A DNA stretch of 64,000 nucleotides. Source: Corallincola holothuriorum. Lineage in GTDB: Bacteria; Pseudomonadota; Gammaproteobacteria; Enterobacterales; Neiellaceae. The position numbers were made by a program, and so were the translations under genes. The notes under the pieces are model-generated. The model ran no database searches. It was not told the origin of the DNA and saw nothing but the letters and a program-made list of their open reading frames with translations. Below are positions 8,731 to 17,672 of the stretch, piece by piece. The DNA is taken from the NCBI RefSeq assembly GCF_003336225.1, contig NZ_QPID01000012.1, forward strand, positions 62,001 to 126,000, in the 5' to 3' direction. Position 1 is the stretch's first letter; each line of letters starts with the position of its first letter.

Positions 8731-10485
8731 ATGAAAGCCCATATCGAACAGTTGCTATCGCAAACCGTTGAAATCCTTAAGTCTGAACAGGTCATCCCTG
8801 CAGAGGTCACTCCCAGGATCCAGGTTGACCGTGCCCGCGATAAAAGCCACGGCGATCTGGCAACCAACTTAGCAATGATGCTGGCAAAGCCTGCCAAGAT
8901 GAATCCTCGGCAATTAGCAGAACAAATAATTGCCAAGCTGCCCGCCTCTGAGCGGGTTGCCAAAGTGGAGATCGCCGGCCCGGGCTTTATCAATTTCTTC
9001 CTCGATAGTGGTTTCCTTGGCAAGCAGATCACTGAAATTGTTGCTGACCCGCGGGCGAACGTCGCCACAGTCGACTCACCACAGACAATTGTGGTGGATT
9101 ACTCTGCCCCCAATGTCGCGAAAGAGATGCATGTCGGCCATATCCGCTCGACCATTATTGGTGACGCGTTGGTGCGGACATTGGAGTTTCTTGGACACAA
9201 GGTGATCCGCGCCAACCATATTGGCGACTGGGGCACCCAGTTCGGCATGTTAATCACCCACCTGGAATCATTGCAGAGCGAGCAGCCCGACGCCGTCAAC
9301 TCGGAACTCAGTGATCTGGAGAAGTTCTACCGTGAGTCCAAGCAGCGTTATGACGCTGATGAAGTGTTTGCCGAGAAAGCCCGTAATTACGTGGTCAAAC
9401 TGCAAAGCGGTGACGCTTGGTGCCGTGAGATGTGGCAGAAACTGGTGGACATCACCCTCGAGCAAAACCAAAAAAATTACGACCGTTTGAATGTCTCACT
9501 CAACAGCAGCCACACCATGGGCGAAAGCCTGTACAACCCGATGCTGAAAGAGATCGTTGATGATCTAAAAGCCAAAGGGCTGGCGGTTGAGGATGACGGT
9601 GCCGTCGTGGTGTTCCTCGACGAGTATAAGAACAAAGATGGTGACCCGATGGGGGTGATCATTCAAAAGCGCGATGGCGGCTACCTTTACACCACCACAG
9701 ATATCGCTTGCGCCAAGTATCGTCATGAACAGTTACATGCTGATCGCGTGCTCTACTTCATCGATTCGCGACAAGCAATGCATCTGCAGCAAGCTTGGAC
9801 TATCGTCCGCAAAGCCGGCTATATCCCCGCCGAGATGAGCCTAGAGCACCACGCTTTCGGCATGATGCTGGGCAAAGATGGTAAGCCATTTAAAACCCGC
9901 TCAGGTGGCACAGTTAAGCTTTCTGATCTTCTGGACGAAGCACAGCAACGCGCCATCGATCTGGTACGCAGTAAAAACCCGGACTTGGCCGCAGATGAAC
10001 TGGCAAGTATTGCCGACGCAGTGGGTATTGGCGCGGTGAAATATGCTGATCTGTCAAAGAATCGTACCACTGATTACATCTTTGATTGGGACAACATGCT
10101 GGCGTTTGAAGGCAATACTGCGCCTTATCTGCAGTACGCATATACGCGTATTCAGTCAATTTTCCGGAAAGCTGGAGTCGACCCGACCCAGCTCAGCGGT
10201 GAAGTCTCTCTAGCGCAAGCTGCGGAAGAGAACCTGGCGCAAAAGCTGGTGCAGTTTAATGACATCATTCAAAGCGTCGCGACAAAAGGCACACCACATC
10301 TGTTATGCGGCTACCTGTTCGAACTGGCAGGCAACTTCATGACGTTCTACGAAGCTTGTCCGGTAAACAAAGATGATGTCGCTGCCGACGTGAAACAAAG
10401 TCGCTTACAATTGTGCGCTGCCACAGCCAAAACACTTAAGTTAGGCTTAGACACGCTGGGAATTAAGACACTGGAGAAGATGTAA
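8731..10485 (+). CDS. argS: Arginyl-tRNA synthetase
   Basis: A 584-residue class I aminoacyl-tRNA synthetase that charges tRNA-Arg with arginine using ATP. The start [16 protein letters not shown] matches the N-terminal Add-1 domain of bacterial ArgS; the open frame continues upstream but that extension is not family-like. The HIGH motif appears as [20 protein letters not shown] near residue 125, with [11 protein letters not shown] after it. The KMSKS region is replaced by [14 protein letters not shown], as in many ArgS proteins. The C-terminal anticodon-binding domain carries [19 protein letters not shown]. Length agrees with E. coli ArgS (577). ftsN starts only three bases after the stop, so the two are probably cotranscribed. 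Confidence 0.97.
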   Translation: MKAHIEQLLSQTVEILKSEQVIPAEVTPRIQVDRARDKSHGDLATNLAMMLAKPAKMNPRQLAEQIIAKLPASERVAKVEIAGPGFINFFLDSGFLGKQITEIVADPRANVATVDSPQTIVVDYSAPNVAKEMHVGHIRSTIIGDALVRTLEFLGHKVIRANHIGDWGTQFGMLITHLESLQSEQPDAVNSELSDLEKFYRESKQRYDADEVFAEKARNYVVKLQSGDAWCREMWQKLVDITLEQNQKNYDRLNVSLNSSHTMGESLYNPMLKEIVDDLKAKGLAVEDDGAVVVFLDEYKNKDGDPMGVIIQKRDGGYLYTTTDIACAKYRHEQLHADRVLYFIDSRQAMHLQQAWTIVRKAGYIPAEMSLEHHAFGMMLGKDGKPFKTRSGGTVKLSDLLDEAQQRAIDLVRSKNPDLAADELASIADAVGIGAVKYADLSKNRTTDYIFDWDNMLAFEGNTAPYLQYAYTRIQSIFRKAGVDPTQLSGEVSLAQAAEENLAQKLVQFNDIIQSVATKGTPHLLCGYLFELAGNFMTFYEACPVNKDDVAADVKQSRLQLCAATAKTLKLGLDTLGIKTLEKM

Positions 10486-10488
10486 ACC

Positions 10489-11082
10489 GTGCCAAGGGAT
10501 TACGCCCACCGCAGTAAGCCAAAGCCCCGCCGCGCTGCAACCAAATCAACGGGGCGCAGCGCTAAAAAGGCTCCGGCGCCGGTAAAGAAACCACCCTATT
10601 TCGCCATGGTGATCGCCGTGGCGCTGGTAGGTGCGTTTGGCTACCTGCTGATGCAGCTCAATGGGACAGCGGAAACGCAACCCGCACCGGTGGCAGAAAC
10701 CACCAAACCCAAGGTCACCACACGTCCGCAAAGCCAGCTGAAGGAAACGCCACTGCCACCGCCGCCAGCGGAGGATTGGCAGTACATCGAAGAGCTGGAA
10801 AACAAAGAGGTGGTGGTTGATGTACCACCGCCAGAGCCCAGCCAAGGGCCCTATCAGATGCAGTGCGCTTCGTTCCGTAGTTCAGCACAAGCGGAATCGA
10901 TGAAGGCAAAAATTGCCTTTCAGGGCAAAGAAGCAATGGTACGAAGGGCGGAAGGCAAAAGTGGCACCTGGTACAAGGTGGTGCTCGGCCCCTACGAGCA
11001 GAAACGTAGCGCCGAAAAAGATCGCCATATCCTCGCCCGTAGCGGTATCAAGACCTGCAAGATCTGGAAATGGCAGGGTTGA
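10489..11082 (+). CDS. ftsN: Cell division protein FtsN (SPOR domain)
   Basis: A 197-residue bitopic inner-membrane protein that triggers septal peptidoglycan synthesis in the divisome. The first 36 residues are basic and cytoplasmic (RDYAHRSKPKPRR), followed by a membrane segment at about 37-57 (YFAMVIAVALVGAFGYLLM). A proline-rich periplasmic linker follows, then a SPOR domain at about 119-195 that begins PYQMQCASFRSSAQAE and ends KTCKIWKW. SPOR domains bind denuded glycan at the septum. The start is GTG three bases after the argS stop. It is shorter than E. coli FtsN (319), with a reduced linker, which is common outside the Enterobacteriaceae. Its place ahead of hslVU matches the usual gammaproteobacterial order. 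Confidence 0.93.
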   Translation: MPRDYAHRSKPKPRRAATKSTGRSAKKAPAPVKKPPYFAMVIAVALVGAFGYLLMQLNGTAETQPAPVAETTKPKVTTRPQSQLKETPLPPPPAEDWQYIEELENKEVVVDVPPPEPSQGPYQMQCASFRSSAQAESMKAKIAFQGKEAMVRRAEGKSGTWYKVVLGPYEQKRSAEKDRHILARSGIKTCKIWKWQG

Positions 11083-11163
11083 GTTCCTGAGCTTGCGTCC
11101 CCACATCCTTTTCTATGTGTGAAAGGTGGCTGCTTCCAGCCACCTAAACCAAAGGAAAGATTT

Positions 11164-11697
11164 GTGACCACTATTGTTTCAGTTCGCCGTAATGGCAAAG
11201 TCGTCATCGCCGGTGACGGTCAGGTTTCCCTCGGTAATACCGTGATGAAAGGTAACGCCCGTAAAGTGCGTCGCCTGTATAACAATCGTGTGATCGGTGG
11301 CTTCGCTGGCGGTACCGCCGACGCATTTACTCTGTTCGAACGCTTTGAAGCCAAGCTAGAGATGCATCAAGGCCACCTGCAAAAAGCCGCCGTAGAGCTC
11401 GCCAAAGACTGGCGCTCCGATCGAGCGCTACGCCGCTTAGAAGCGCTGTTAGCCGTTGCAGATCATGAGAGCTCACTGATCATTACCGGTAATGGTGATG
11501 TCGTGCAGCCAGAACATGATCTGATCGCCATCGGCTCTGGTGGACCATTCGCCCAAGCCGCCGCATTAGCTCTGTTGGAAAATACCGAGCTGGAAGCAAA
11601 AGAGATCGCAGAAAAAGCCCTGACGATTGCAGGCGACATCTGCGTCTTTACCAACAGCTTCCATACCATCGAAGAAATTGACAGTAACAACGCATAA
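11164..11697 (+). CDS. hslV: ATP-dependent protease peptidase subunit HslV
   Basis: A 177-residue threonine peptidase that forms the proteolytic core of the HslVU (ClpQY) complex. The chosen GTG gives [20 protein letters not shown], so removal of Met exposes the catalytic N-terminal threonine; any earlier start would bury it. AAGGA lies about 8 bases upstream. Other family hallmarks are [39 protein letters not shown] and [20 protein letters not shown]. Length matches E. coli HslV (176). hslU begins 32 bases downstream. Confidence 0.97.
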   Translation: MTTIVSVRRNGKVVIAGDGQVSLGNTVMKGNARKVRRLYNNRVIGGFAGGTADAFTLFERFEAKLEMHQGHLQKAAVELAKDWRSDRALRRLEALLAVADHESSLIITGNGDVVQPEHDLIAIGSGGPFAQAAALALLENTELEAKEIAEKALTIAGDICVFTNSFHTIEEIDSNNA

Positions 11698-11729
11698 GCA
11701 AGTACCCGCGTTGCAGACAGGATCAGAAC

Positions 11730-13064
11730 ATGTCCCAAATGACCCCGAGAGAAATTGTCCACGAATTAGACCGGCATATTATCGGTCAGGACGACGCTAA
11801 ACGCGCCGTCGCCATTGCCCTGCGTAATCGCTGGCGCCGGATGCAGTTGGAGCCAGAGTTACGCCAGGAAGTCACGCCCAAAAATATCCTGATGATCGGC
11901 CCGACCGGTGTCGGCAAAACCGAGATCGCCCGTCGTTTAGCTAAATTGGCTAATGCCCCATTTATTAAGATCGAAGCCACCAAATTCACCGAGGTGGGTT
12001 ATGTAGGTAAAGAGGTTGATAGCATTATCCGTGACCTCACCGACATGGCAATGAAGATGGTGCGCGAGCAGGAGACCGAACGCTTCAAGTACCGGGCAGA
12101 AGAGTTGGCAGAAGAGCGCATTTTGGATGCCTTGCTGCCACCACCACGCAACCAGTTTGGTGAGCCAGAAGCAACCTCAGATAGCAATACCCGTCAGGTG
12201 TTTCGGAAAAAGTTACGGGAAGGTCAACTCAACGATAAAGAGATCGAGATTGAGATCGCACAGCCACAAGTCGGCGTAGAGATCATGGCACCACCCGGCA
12301 TGGAAGAGATGACCAACCAGCTACAAGGGATGTTTCAAAATATCGCTGGACGCGGCACCGAAGGTAAATCACGTAAACTAAAAGTATCAGAAGCACTAAA
12401 ATTGGCGACCGAAGAGGAAGCAGCCAAGCTGATTAACCCTGAAGAGCTTAAAGAAAAAGCGCTGGAATCAGTAGAACAGCATGGCATCGTGTTCATTGAT
12501 GAGATCGACAAGGTCTGCAAACGTGCCGACACATCAGGCCCCGATGTCAGCCGAGAAGGCGTACAGCGTGATCTCCTGCCATTGGTGGAAGGCTGCACGG
12601 TCAATACCAAGCATGGCATGGTGAAGACTGACCATATCCTGTTTGTTGCCTCCGGCGCATTCCAGATGGCTAAGCCATCAGATCTGATCCCAGAACTGCA
12701 GGGGCGCCTACCGATCCGTGTTGAGCTAGGTGCACTTAGCAGCGACGATTTTGTACGCATCTTAACTGAGCCCAAAGCATCACTGACAGAGCAATATCGA
12801 GCACTGATGGCTACCGAAGGTGTATCAGTTGAGTTCACTGACGATGGCATCAAAAAGATCGCCGACGCCGCCTGGCAGGTCAACGAAACAACAGAAAACA
12901 TCGGTGCCCGACGTCTGCATACCGTGATGGAACGCTTAATGGAGGAGGTCTCTTTTGACGCCTCCGATAAACAAGGCGAGTCACTACTGATCGATGGCCA
13001 ATATGTCACCGACCATCTGGATGCACTGGTCGAAGATGAAGATTTAAGTCGCTTCATCCTCTAA
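11730..13064 (+). CDS. hslU: ATP-dependent protease ATPase subunit HslU
   Basis: A 444-residue AAA+ unfoldase of the Clp/HSP100 family that feeds substrates to HslV. Residues 1-20 ([20 protein letters not shown]) are typical. Walker A is GPTGVGKTE near residue 60. The large I-domain insertion covers about 110-240. Walker B is [11 protein letters not shown] near residue 250, the sensor region contains [10 protein letters not shown], and the arginine-rich sensor 2 is [17 protein letters not shown]. The C-terminus ends EDLSRFIL, the tail that docks into HslV. Length equals the E. coli protein (443). The stop codon shares one base with the ATG of the next gene. Confidence 0.97.
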   Translation: MSQMTPREIVHELDRHIIGQDDAKRAVAIALRNRWRRMQLEPELRQEVTPKNILMIGPTGVGKTEIARRLAKLANAPFIKIEATKFTEVGYVGKEVDSIIRDLTDMAMKMVREQETERFKYRAEELAEERILDALLPPPRNQFGEPEATSDSNTRQVFRKKLREGQLNDKEIEIEIAQPQVGVEIMAPPGMEEMTNQLQGMFQNIAGRGTEGKSRKLKVSEALKLATEEEAAKLINPEELKEKALESVEQHGIVFIDEIDKVCKRADTSGPDVSREGVQRDLLPLVEGCTVNTKHGMVKTDHILFVASGAFQMAKPSDLIPELQGRLPIRVELGALSSDDFVRILTEPKASLTEQYRALMATEGVSVEFTDDGIKKIADAAWQVNETTENIGARRLHTVMERLMEEVSFDASDKQGESLLIDGQYVTDHLDALVEDEDLSRFIL

Positions 13065-13447
13065 TGGCCGGACCGCAACTCACAGGCATTACGCTAAATC
13101 GCGCTGAACGGCTCCTGACAGTGCGTTTTGATGACGGGGAAGCCTATGCCATTCCCTGTGAGTTGCTGCGCGTCTCCAGCCCCTCTGCTGAAGTTCACGG
13201 TCATGGTAAACCGGTCTTAGTCAGCCATAAGCGCGAGGTCAATATCAAGGCAATTGAAAGGGTAGGCAACTACGCCGTCAAACTGATATTTGACGATGGC
13301 CATGATACCGGCATCTACCCCTGGCAACTGCTGTATATTCTCGGGCGGGATCAAAGCAAAATCTGGCAAGATTATCTGCAACGCTTAGCTGCGCAGAAAG
13401 GCAGTAGAGAGCCGCTAATACCGGTGCAAGTGAAGTTTTCAGACTAA
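13064..13447 (+). CDS. DUF971 (gamma-butyrobetaine hydroxylase-like N-terminal) protein
   Basis: A 127-residue stand-alone protein of the DUF971 family, the zinc-ribbon-like fold found at the N-terminus of gamma-butyrobetaine hydroxylases. Family features are RFDDGEAYAIPCELLRVSSPSAEV, an internal VNIKAIERVGNYAVKLIFDDGHDTGIYPW and the closing W-x-Y pattern. Stand-alone members have been linked to Fe-S protein assembly or ApbC-like partners, but no function is secured by this sequence. The ATG overlaps the hslU stop by one base (TAATG), so expression is coupled to hslU. It ends about 35 bases before a strong terminator. Confidence 0.88.
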   Translation: MAGPQLTGITLNRAERLLTVRFDDGEAYAIPCELLRVSSPSAEVHGHGKPVLVSHKREVNIKAIERVGNYAVKLIFDDGHDTGIYPWQLLYILGRDQSKIWQDYLQRLAAQKGSREPLIPVQVKFSD

Positions 13448-13481
13448 ACAACACCCTTCAACCAGCCGGAACTCAGGCATT

Positions 13482-13513
13482 AAAAAAGGCAGCGAACGCT
13501 GCCTTTTTTATTT
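13482..13513. terminator. Bidirectional rho-independent terminator
   Basis: A stem of GGCAGCG and CGCTGCC with a 2-base loop is flanked by a run of six A on the left and six T on the right. The symmetry means it can end the hslVU-DUF971 transcript on the plus strand and the convergent HU gene transcript on the minus strand. Confidence 0.9.
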
Positions 13514-13526
13514 CCCGCAAGGGGAA

Positions 13527-13802
13527 TTAGCCGTTTACGCTGTCTTTCAGTGCTTTACCAGCAGTGAATGCAGGAACGTTAGCCGCAGCGATCTGGATCT
13601 CTGCACCCGTCTGAGGGTTACGACCAGTGCGCGCAGCACGGTGAGAGATCTTAAATGTGCCGAAGCCTACCAGCTGTACTGGGTCGCCTTCTTTCAGGCT
13701 TTGCGTCACTGATGCCAGCAGCACATCCAGTGCATCTTTTGCTTTAGCTTTGCTCAGATCTGCGCCTTCGGCAATCTTGTCGATCAGCTCGGTTTTGTTC
13801 AT
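13527..13802 (-). CDS. hupA: HU-family nucleoid DNA-binding protein, HupA-like
   Basis: A 91-residue histone-like protein that bends and compacts DNA as a dimer. It begins [22 protein letters not shown] and carries the beta-arm signature [23 protein letters not shown] followed by [11 protein letters not shown]. The central phrase [15 protein letters not shown] resembles E. coli HupA more than HupB, although alpha and beta forms cannot be separated with certainty by eye. A GAGGA ribosome-binding site lies about 8 bases before the ATG. The gene stands alone between two terminators, as HU genes usually do. Confidence 0.93.
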   Translation of the reverse strand: MNKTELIDKIAEGADLSKAKAKDALDVLLASVTQSLKEGDPVQLVGFGTFKISHRAARTGRNPQTGAEIQIAAANVPAFTAGKALKDSVNG

Positions 13803-13936
13803 TGGAAAGTATCCTCGTTGTTATTAGTAATCTGACGTTTTCGCCAACTCTCTGGGAATTAATGAAGCAAAAGCGGCTTGGAAGCAAGCCGCATTGTATT
13901 TATTTACCTGATATTGGAAAAAAGATCACGAAAATT

Positions 13937-13951
13937 CCCCGCATCACGGGG
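13937..13951 (-). terminator. Weak hairpin after the chemoreceptor gene
   Basis: On the minus strand, CCCCG and CGGGG form a short stem with a 5-base loop, followed by AATTTT. It lies 16 bases past the chemoreceptor stop. The short stem and weak T run make it a low-strength candidate. Confidence 0.4.
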
Positions 13952-13966
13952 CTTTCAGCGCATTTT

Positions 13967-15826
13967 TTAGACTTTGAACTCAGAAATAGCCGAGCTTAAA
14001 TGAGCAGCCTGCTCTGCCACCTGTCCGGTTGCTTTTGCGTTGTGTTCACTGGCTTCCGCTGATTGAGCAGCAATATCACGAATGTTGGTCACATTGCGGT
14101 TCACTTCCGCCGCCACATGGCTCTGCTCTTCAATTGCTGTCGCTATCTGCGTACTCATATCCATAATATGAGTCACATCAGAAGTGATCTGACTCAACAG
14201 ATCACCAGCGGCTGCCGCCTGCTCTGCACTGCCCATCCCCTCTTCTCGACACGTCGTCATCAATTGCACGATATCAACGGTACGAGCCTGCAGGTTATCA
14301 ATGATATTAGCGATCTCTTGGGTCGACTCCTGGGTACGCATGGCCAAATTGCGCACTTCATCTGCAACAACCGCAAAACCACGTCCCTGTTCACCGGCAC
14401 GAGCGGCTTCAATCGCGGCATTCAACGCCAATAAATTGGTTTGTTCTGCGATACCACGGATCACATCAAGCACTGAACCGATAGTCACGCTGTCATTCTC
14501 TAACTGTGAAACCACTTCGGAGCTTTGCACCAAACGCTCTGACAAACTACGGATGCGATCCACCGTCATGTCCACTTCCGACTTACCCGCTTCAGCATTA
14601 CGGTTAGTCTCTTCGGCATTATTGGCGGCCATTTCAGTGTTCTTGGCAATCTCCTCAATGGTGGCTCCCATCTCGGTCGCTGCGGTAGCCACCATGTCAG
14701 TTTCAGACAGCTGGCTTTGCATACCATCAAGCGTATGTTCTGAGTTGGACGACAGTTCTTCAGTGGCACTATTAAGCGAATTAACCGCATCCGTGACCTC
14801 GACGATCAAAGCGCGGAAGTTATCCATCATATGATTGAAGTTCTCGCTAACCTGCCCCAGTTCATTGTCTTCATTCACTTCCACTCGCAACGTTAAGTCG
14901 TTTGTTTCAGCGACCCGTCGCGTCATTACGCGTAACGCCTGAACGGGACGATTAATGGCACGAGAGATCTGAATGTTCAGTACCAACAGTAAGATGATCA
15001 CCACCACCGCGAAAATAGTTAATATGGTATTGATACTGGCTTCTTTAGTGGTAATTTCTTCGTCAATATGCAGTTCGACAGCGGCAAGCAGCTCTTCACT
15101 TTGATGGATCACTGCACGCAACTCACCTCTTATGCCACTGTTTTGATCCAGCCCTATTTTCTGCGCACCAGCAGCAAACAGCTCAAATTGGCTTTGATAA
15201 TTACCTAACAGCGCTGTTAATTGGGATTTCGTGCCAGAGGCCAATTTACTGCCTTTGACATCGTTCAACAGTGACTGCATATTTTTACTAAATTTATCCA
15301 GATATTTAGCATCACTGCGCAACATAAAATCTTTTTCATTGCGGCGTAGCTGCAACATACCGGCCGCCAACTGATAATTCTTTTGAGCGTACAACAGCTT
15401 CTCAACATCATGCACCGCGCTTCGCAGAGCACCATTTAGTCCAGACTTATGATCCAAACCAATAACCCGCTGTTCGGCGATCAGCTGCTTGAATAGTTGA
15501 TGATATTGGTCGATCACCGCTTTCAAGCGGTTTTCCTCTTCGACGATGGTTTCATTGTCCAAACGGGTCTGCAACAAAGCCAACGTCTGCTGAAAAGTAG
15601 CGACCTCTTCAGTAAATTTGCCTTCATATTTGTCCAGCTTACGTGCCAGAAAGTCTTTTTCATGGCGCCGTAACATCAACATAGAGCTGTTAAGCTTTTC
15701 CGTTTCCAGTGATGCCCGATGTAAGTCTCCAACACTGCTCATCCCCAACGCGCTAGCGACAGCCAACACAACAAGTGCGACAAGGCTTATCACCGTATTC
15801 AATTTTAGCTTTTGGCTTATCAACAT
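13967..15826 (-). CDS. Methyl-accepting chemotaxis protein with HBM-type sensor
   Basis: A 619-residue transmembrane chemoreceptor. Membrane segment 1 is at about 11-30 and segment 2 at about 266-288. The long periplasmic part has two related helical motifs, MLRRHEKDFLARKLDKYEGKF near residue 50 and LQLRRNEKDFMLRSDAKYL near 160, the signature of the helical bimodular (HBM) sensor known from McpS-type receptors for organic acids. A HAMP domain follows (about 290-340). The cytoplasmic signalling domain has the conserved hairpin tip IAEQTNLLALNAAIEAARAG near residue 455. There is no C-terminal pentapeptide for CheR docking. No che genes are nearby, so it is an orphan receptor; the ligand is unknown. 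Confidence 0.93.
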   Translation of the reverse strand: MLISQKLKLNTVISLVALVVLAVASALGMSSVGDLHRASLETEKLNSSMLMLRRHEKDFLARKLDKYEGKFTEEVATFQQTLALLQTRLDNETIVEEENRLKAVIDQYHQLFKQLIAEQRVIGLDHKSGLNGALRSAVHDVEKLLYAQKNYQLAAGMLQLRRNEKDFMLRSDAKYLDKFSKNMQSLLNDVKGSKLASGTKSQLTALLGNYQSQFELFAAGAQKIGLDQNSGIRGELRAVIHQSEELLAAVELHIDEEITTKEASINTILTIFAVVVIILLLVLNIQISRAINRPVQALRVMTRRVAETNDLTLRVEVNEDNELGQVSENFNHMMDNFRALIVEVTDAVNSLNSATEELSSNSEHTLDGMQSQLSETDMVATAATEMGATIEEIAKNTEMAANNAEETNRNAEAGKSEVDMTVDRIRSLSERLVQSSEVVSQLENDSVTIGSVLDVIRGIAEQTNLLALNAAIEAARAGEQGRGFAVVADEVRNLAMRTQESTQEIANIIDNLQARTVDIVQLMTTCREEGMGSAEQAAAAGDLLSQITSDVTHIMDMSTQIATAIEEQSHVAAEVNRNVTNIRDIAAQSAEASEHNAKATGQVAEQAAHLSSAISEFKV

Positions 15827-16034
15827 CGCTCAACAAACTCCATCTATACCAGGGGCTGATCAATTCTATCGGCACCATTGGTTAATGGTTTAGCCGACAA
15901 AGAAAGATAAGCCAAAGTCTAGGCAGAAAATCTTGGTCATGCCTCATCTCTCTTTAAAGATCAGCAGCTTTAGTCACAGGATCGATGAGTTATGTCTATA
16001 AATAAGAGATAGCTCTCGTTACAAGGCTCTCACT

Positions 16035-16802
16035 ATGGCTGCACCTTCATTGGCAGAAAATTTTGATCGTTACTTTGGCATCCGTTATGCGAAGAACCCG
16101 GCGCTGAAAAATTTTGCCTATCGCATCCGCCATCAGGTCTATGCGCAGGAACTGGGCTGGGAAGCCCCCAATCAAGATGAAATAGAGACAGATAGCTGTG
16201 ATCCCTATGCTCACGTTTGCCTACTGGAGCATAAAACCAGCGGCCAGTATGCAGGAACTATCCGCCTAGTTATTCCCCCGGCCCATGCTGCCAATCAACC
16301 GCTACCCTTTGAGCAGCATTGCCTGCAAAGTTGTTGGCGCAGTGTGATCGATCCGGAAAGTTTGGAGCGGGGCACATTCGGCGAAATATCCAGACTGGCT
16401 GTGCCTGACACCTTCCGCCGTCGGCAAGATGAAAAGGGTAAGCCGTTTGTCCTCGGTGAGAGCTCCACAGCACGGGCATTTACCGAAGAGGAGCGGCGAA
16501 ACTTTCCCAACATCGCCATCGGCCTCTACTTGGCCGCCATCGCCATGGTGGATATATGCCATCATCAGCATGTATTTGTGATGATGGAGCCACGTCTGCA
16601 GAGGCACCTAATGCGCTTTGGCCTGCCTTTTGAACAATCTGGTGAGGCGATGGAATACCACGGTACCCGTGCGCTTTATATGCTGCCGAAAGCCAAACTC
16701 ACCCGCTATCTATCAGACGATATCCAAGAACTCTACGATCTGATCAAAGCGCAATTAGACCAGCAGCTCACACTGATCCCATTTTGTCCGACAATGCAAT
16801 GA
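16035..16802 (+). CDS. PEP-CTERM/exosortase-associated acyltransferase (autoinducer-synthase fold)
   Basis: A 255-residue GNAT-like acyltransferase of the family found beside exosortase systems and related to acyl-homoserine-lactone synthases. Typical features are FAYRIRHQVYAQELGWE near the N-terminus, an acidic segment EIETDSCDPYAHVCLLEH, AGTIRLVIPP, then GEISRLAVPDTFRRR, and a C-terminal MMEPRLQRHLMRFGLPFEQ. In the AHL synthase fold the early R-x-x-V-(Y/F) and later E-x-S-R residues matter, and both are present. Its acyl donor and acceptor are unknown. The stop overlaps the ATG of the ThiF-like gene (ATGA), so the two proteins are likely made together. An exosortase-type EPS locus lies about 20 kb away. 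Confidence 0.82.
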   Translation: MAAPSLAENFDRYFGIRYAKNPALKNFAYRIRHQVYAQELGWEAPNQDEIETDSCDPYAHVCLLEHKTSGQYAGTIRLVIPPAHAANQPLPFEQHCLQSCWRSVIDPESLERGTFGEISRLAVPDTFRRRQDEKGKPFVLGESSTARAFTEEERRNFPNIAIGLYLAAIAMVDICHHQHVFVMMEPRLQRHLMRFGLPFEQSGEAMEYHGTRALYMLPKAKLTRYLSDDIQELYDLIKAQLDQQLTLIPFCPTMQ

Positions 16803-17671
16803 GCGAATTTAACTACGCTGAAGCGTTTTCCCGCAATATTGGCTGGCTGACGAACGATGAACAGCAGCGCCTGCGACACAGCCGCATCGCCATTGCCGGG
16901 ATGGGCGGCGTCGGCGGAGCACATCTACTTACCTTGGTGCGGCTGGGCTGTCAGCATTTTCATATCGCCGACCTCGACCAGTTTGAACAAGCCAATTTCA
17001 ATCGTCAGGCAGGAGCCAGGTTAGATACCTTGCAGCAACAGAAAGCGGCAACCCTTGCCGACATGGCGAGGCAGATAAACCCTGAGGTGGAGATCCGTCT
17101 GTTCGAACAGGGGGTGAACAAAGATAACCTGGAGCCCTTTCTTGCCGACATCGATCTCTATATGGATGGCCTGGACTTCTTCGTGTTACCCGTGCGCCGA
17201 CTGGTTTTTGCCAGATGCCGAGAGCTCGGCATTCCGGCTGTCACGGCCGCGCCACTAGGCATGGGCGCGGCATTATTAAGCTTTCTGCCAGACAGTATGC
17301 CTTTTGATGATTACTTCGGCCTTAATGATCAATCGATGCTCGAGCAATACCTGCGCTTCTATGTTGGTTTAGCACCAAAAGCTGCGCATCGGGATTACTT
17401 GGTGCTACCAGAGAAGATTGATTTGGCGAATAAAAAGGGGCCGTCGACCATCATGGGCTGCGAAATGTGTGCAGGCGTAGCTGCGACTCAAGCGCTGAAA
17501 TTGCTACTGAGACGCGGCGCAGTCAAGCCTGCGCCTTGGAGCTTTCAGTACGATGCCTACTGCAACCGTCTGGCTAGCAGCTGGCGGCCGGGTGGCTATA
17601 AGCACCCTTTACAACGGCTATTGCTATGGCTGGCACGCCGCCATTTAAGAAAACAGGGTGCCGACATTTAA
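16799..17671 (+). CDS. ThiF/E1-like adenylyltransferase
   Basis: A 290-residue member of the ThiF/MoeB/E1 superfamily, enzymes that adenylate the C-terminus of a ubiquitin-like or small acceptor protein or a small molecule. The nucleotide loop IAGMGGVGGAHLLTLVRLG (about residues 32-50), the aspartate in HIADLDQFEQANFNRQ with its conserved N-R-Q, and DLYMDGLDFF are all present. It has GCEMC late in the protein but not a clear pair of CxxC zinc motifs. A catalytic cysteine like that of true E1 enzymes cannot be placed with confidence. The ATG overlaps the upstream acyltransferase stop. An earlier TTG at 16784 is possible. No ubiquitin-like partner is seen nearby. Confidence 0.85.
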   Translation: MSEFNYAEAFSRNIGWLTNDEQQRLRHSRIAIAGMGGVGGAHLLTLVRLGCQHFHIADLDQFEQANFNRQAGARLDTLQQQKAATLADMARQINPEVEIRLFEQGVNKDNLEPFLADIDLYMDGLDFFVLPVRRLVFARCRELGIPAVTAAPLGMGAALLSFLPDSMPFDDYFGLNDQSMLEQYLRFYVGLAPKAAHRDYLVLPEKIDLANKKGPSTIMGCEMCAGVAATQALKLLLRRGAVKPAPWSFQYDAYCNRLASSWRPGGYKHPLQRLLLWLARRHLRKQGADI

Positions 17672-17672
17672 C

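Noticed and set aside
12335-13057. A 240-codon open frame antisense to hslU
   Set aside because: It lies wholly inside a strongly conserved gene, has a low-complexity serine-rich product and no ribosome-binding site. It is a shadow of hslU codon usage.
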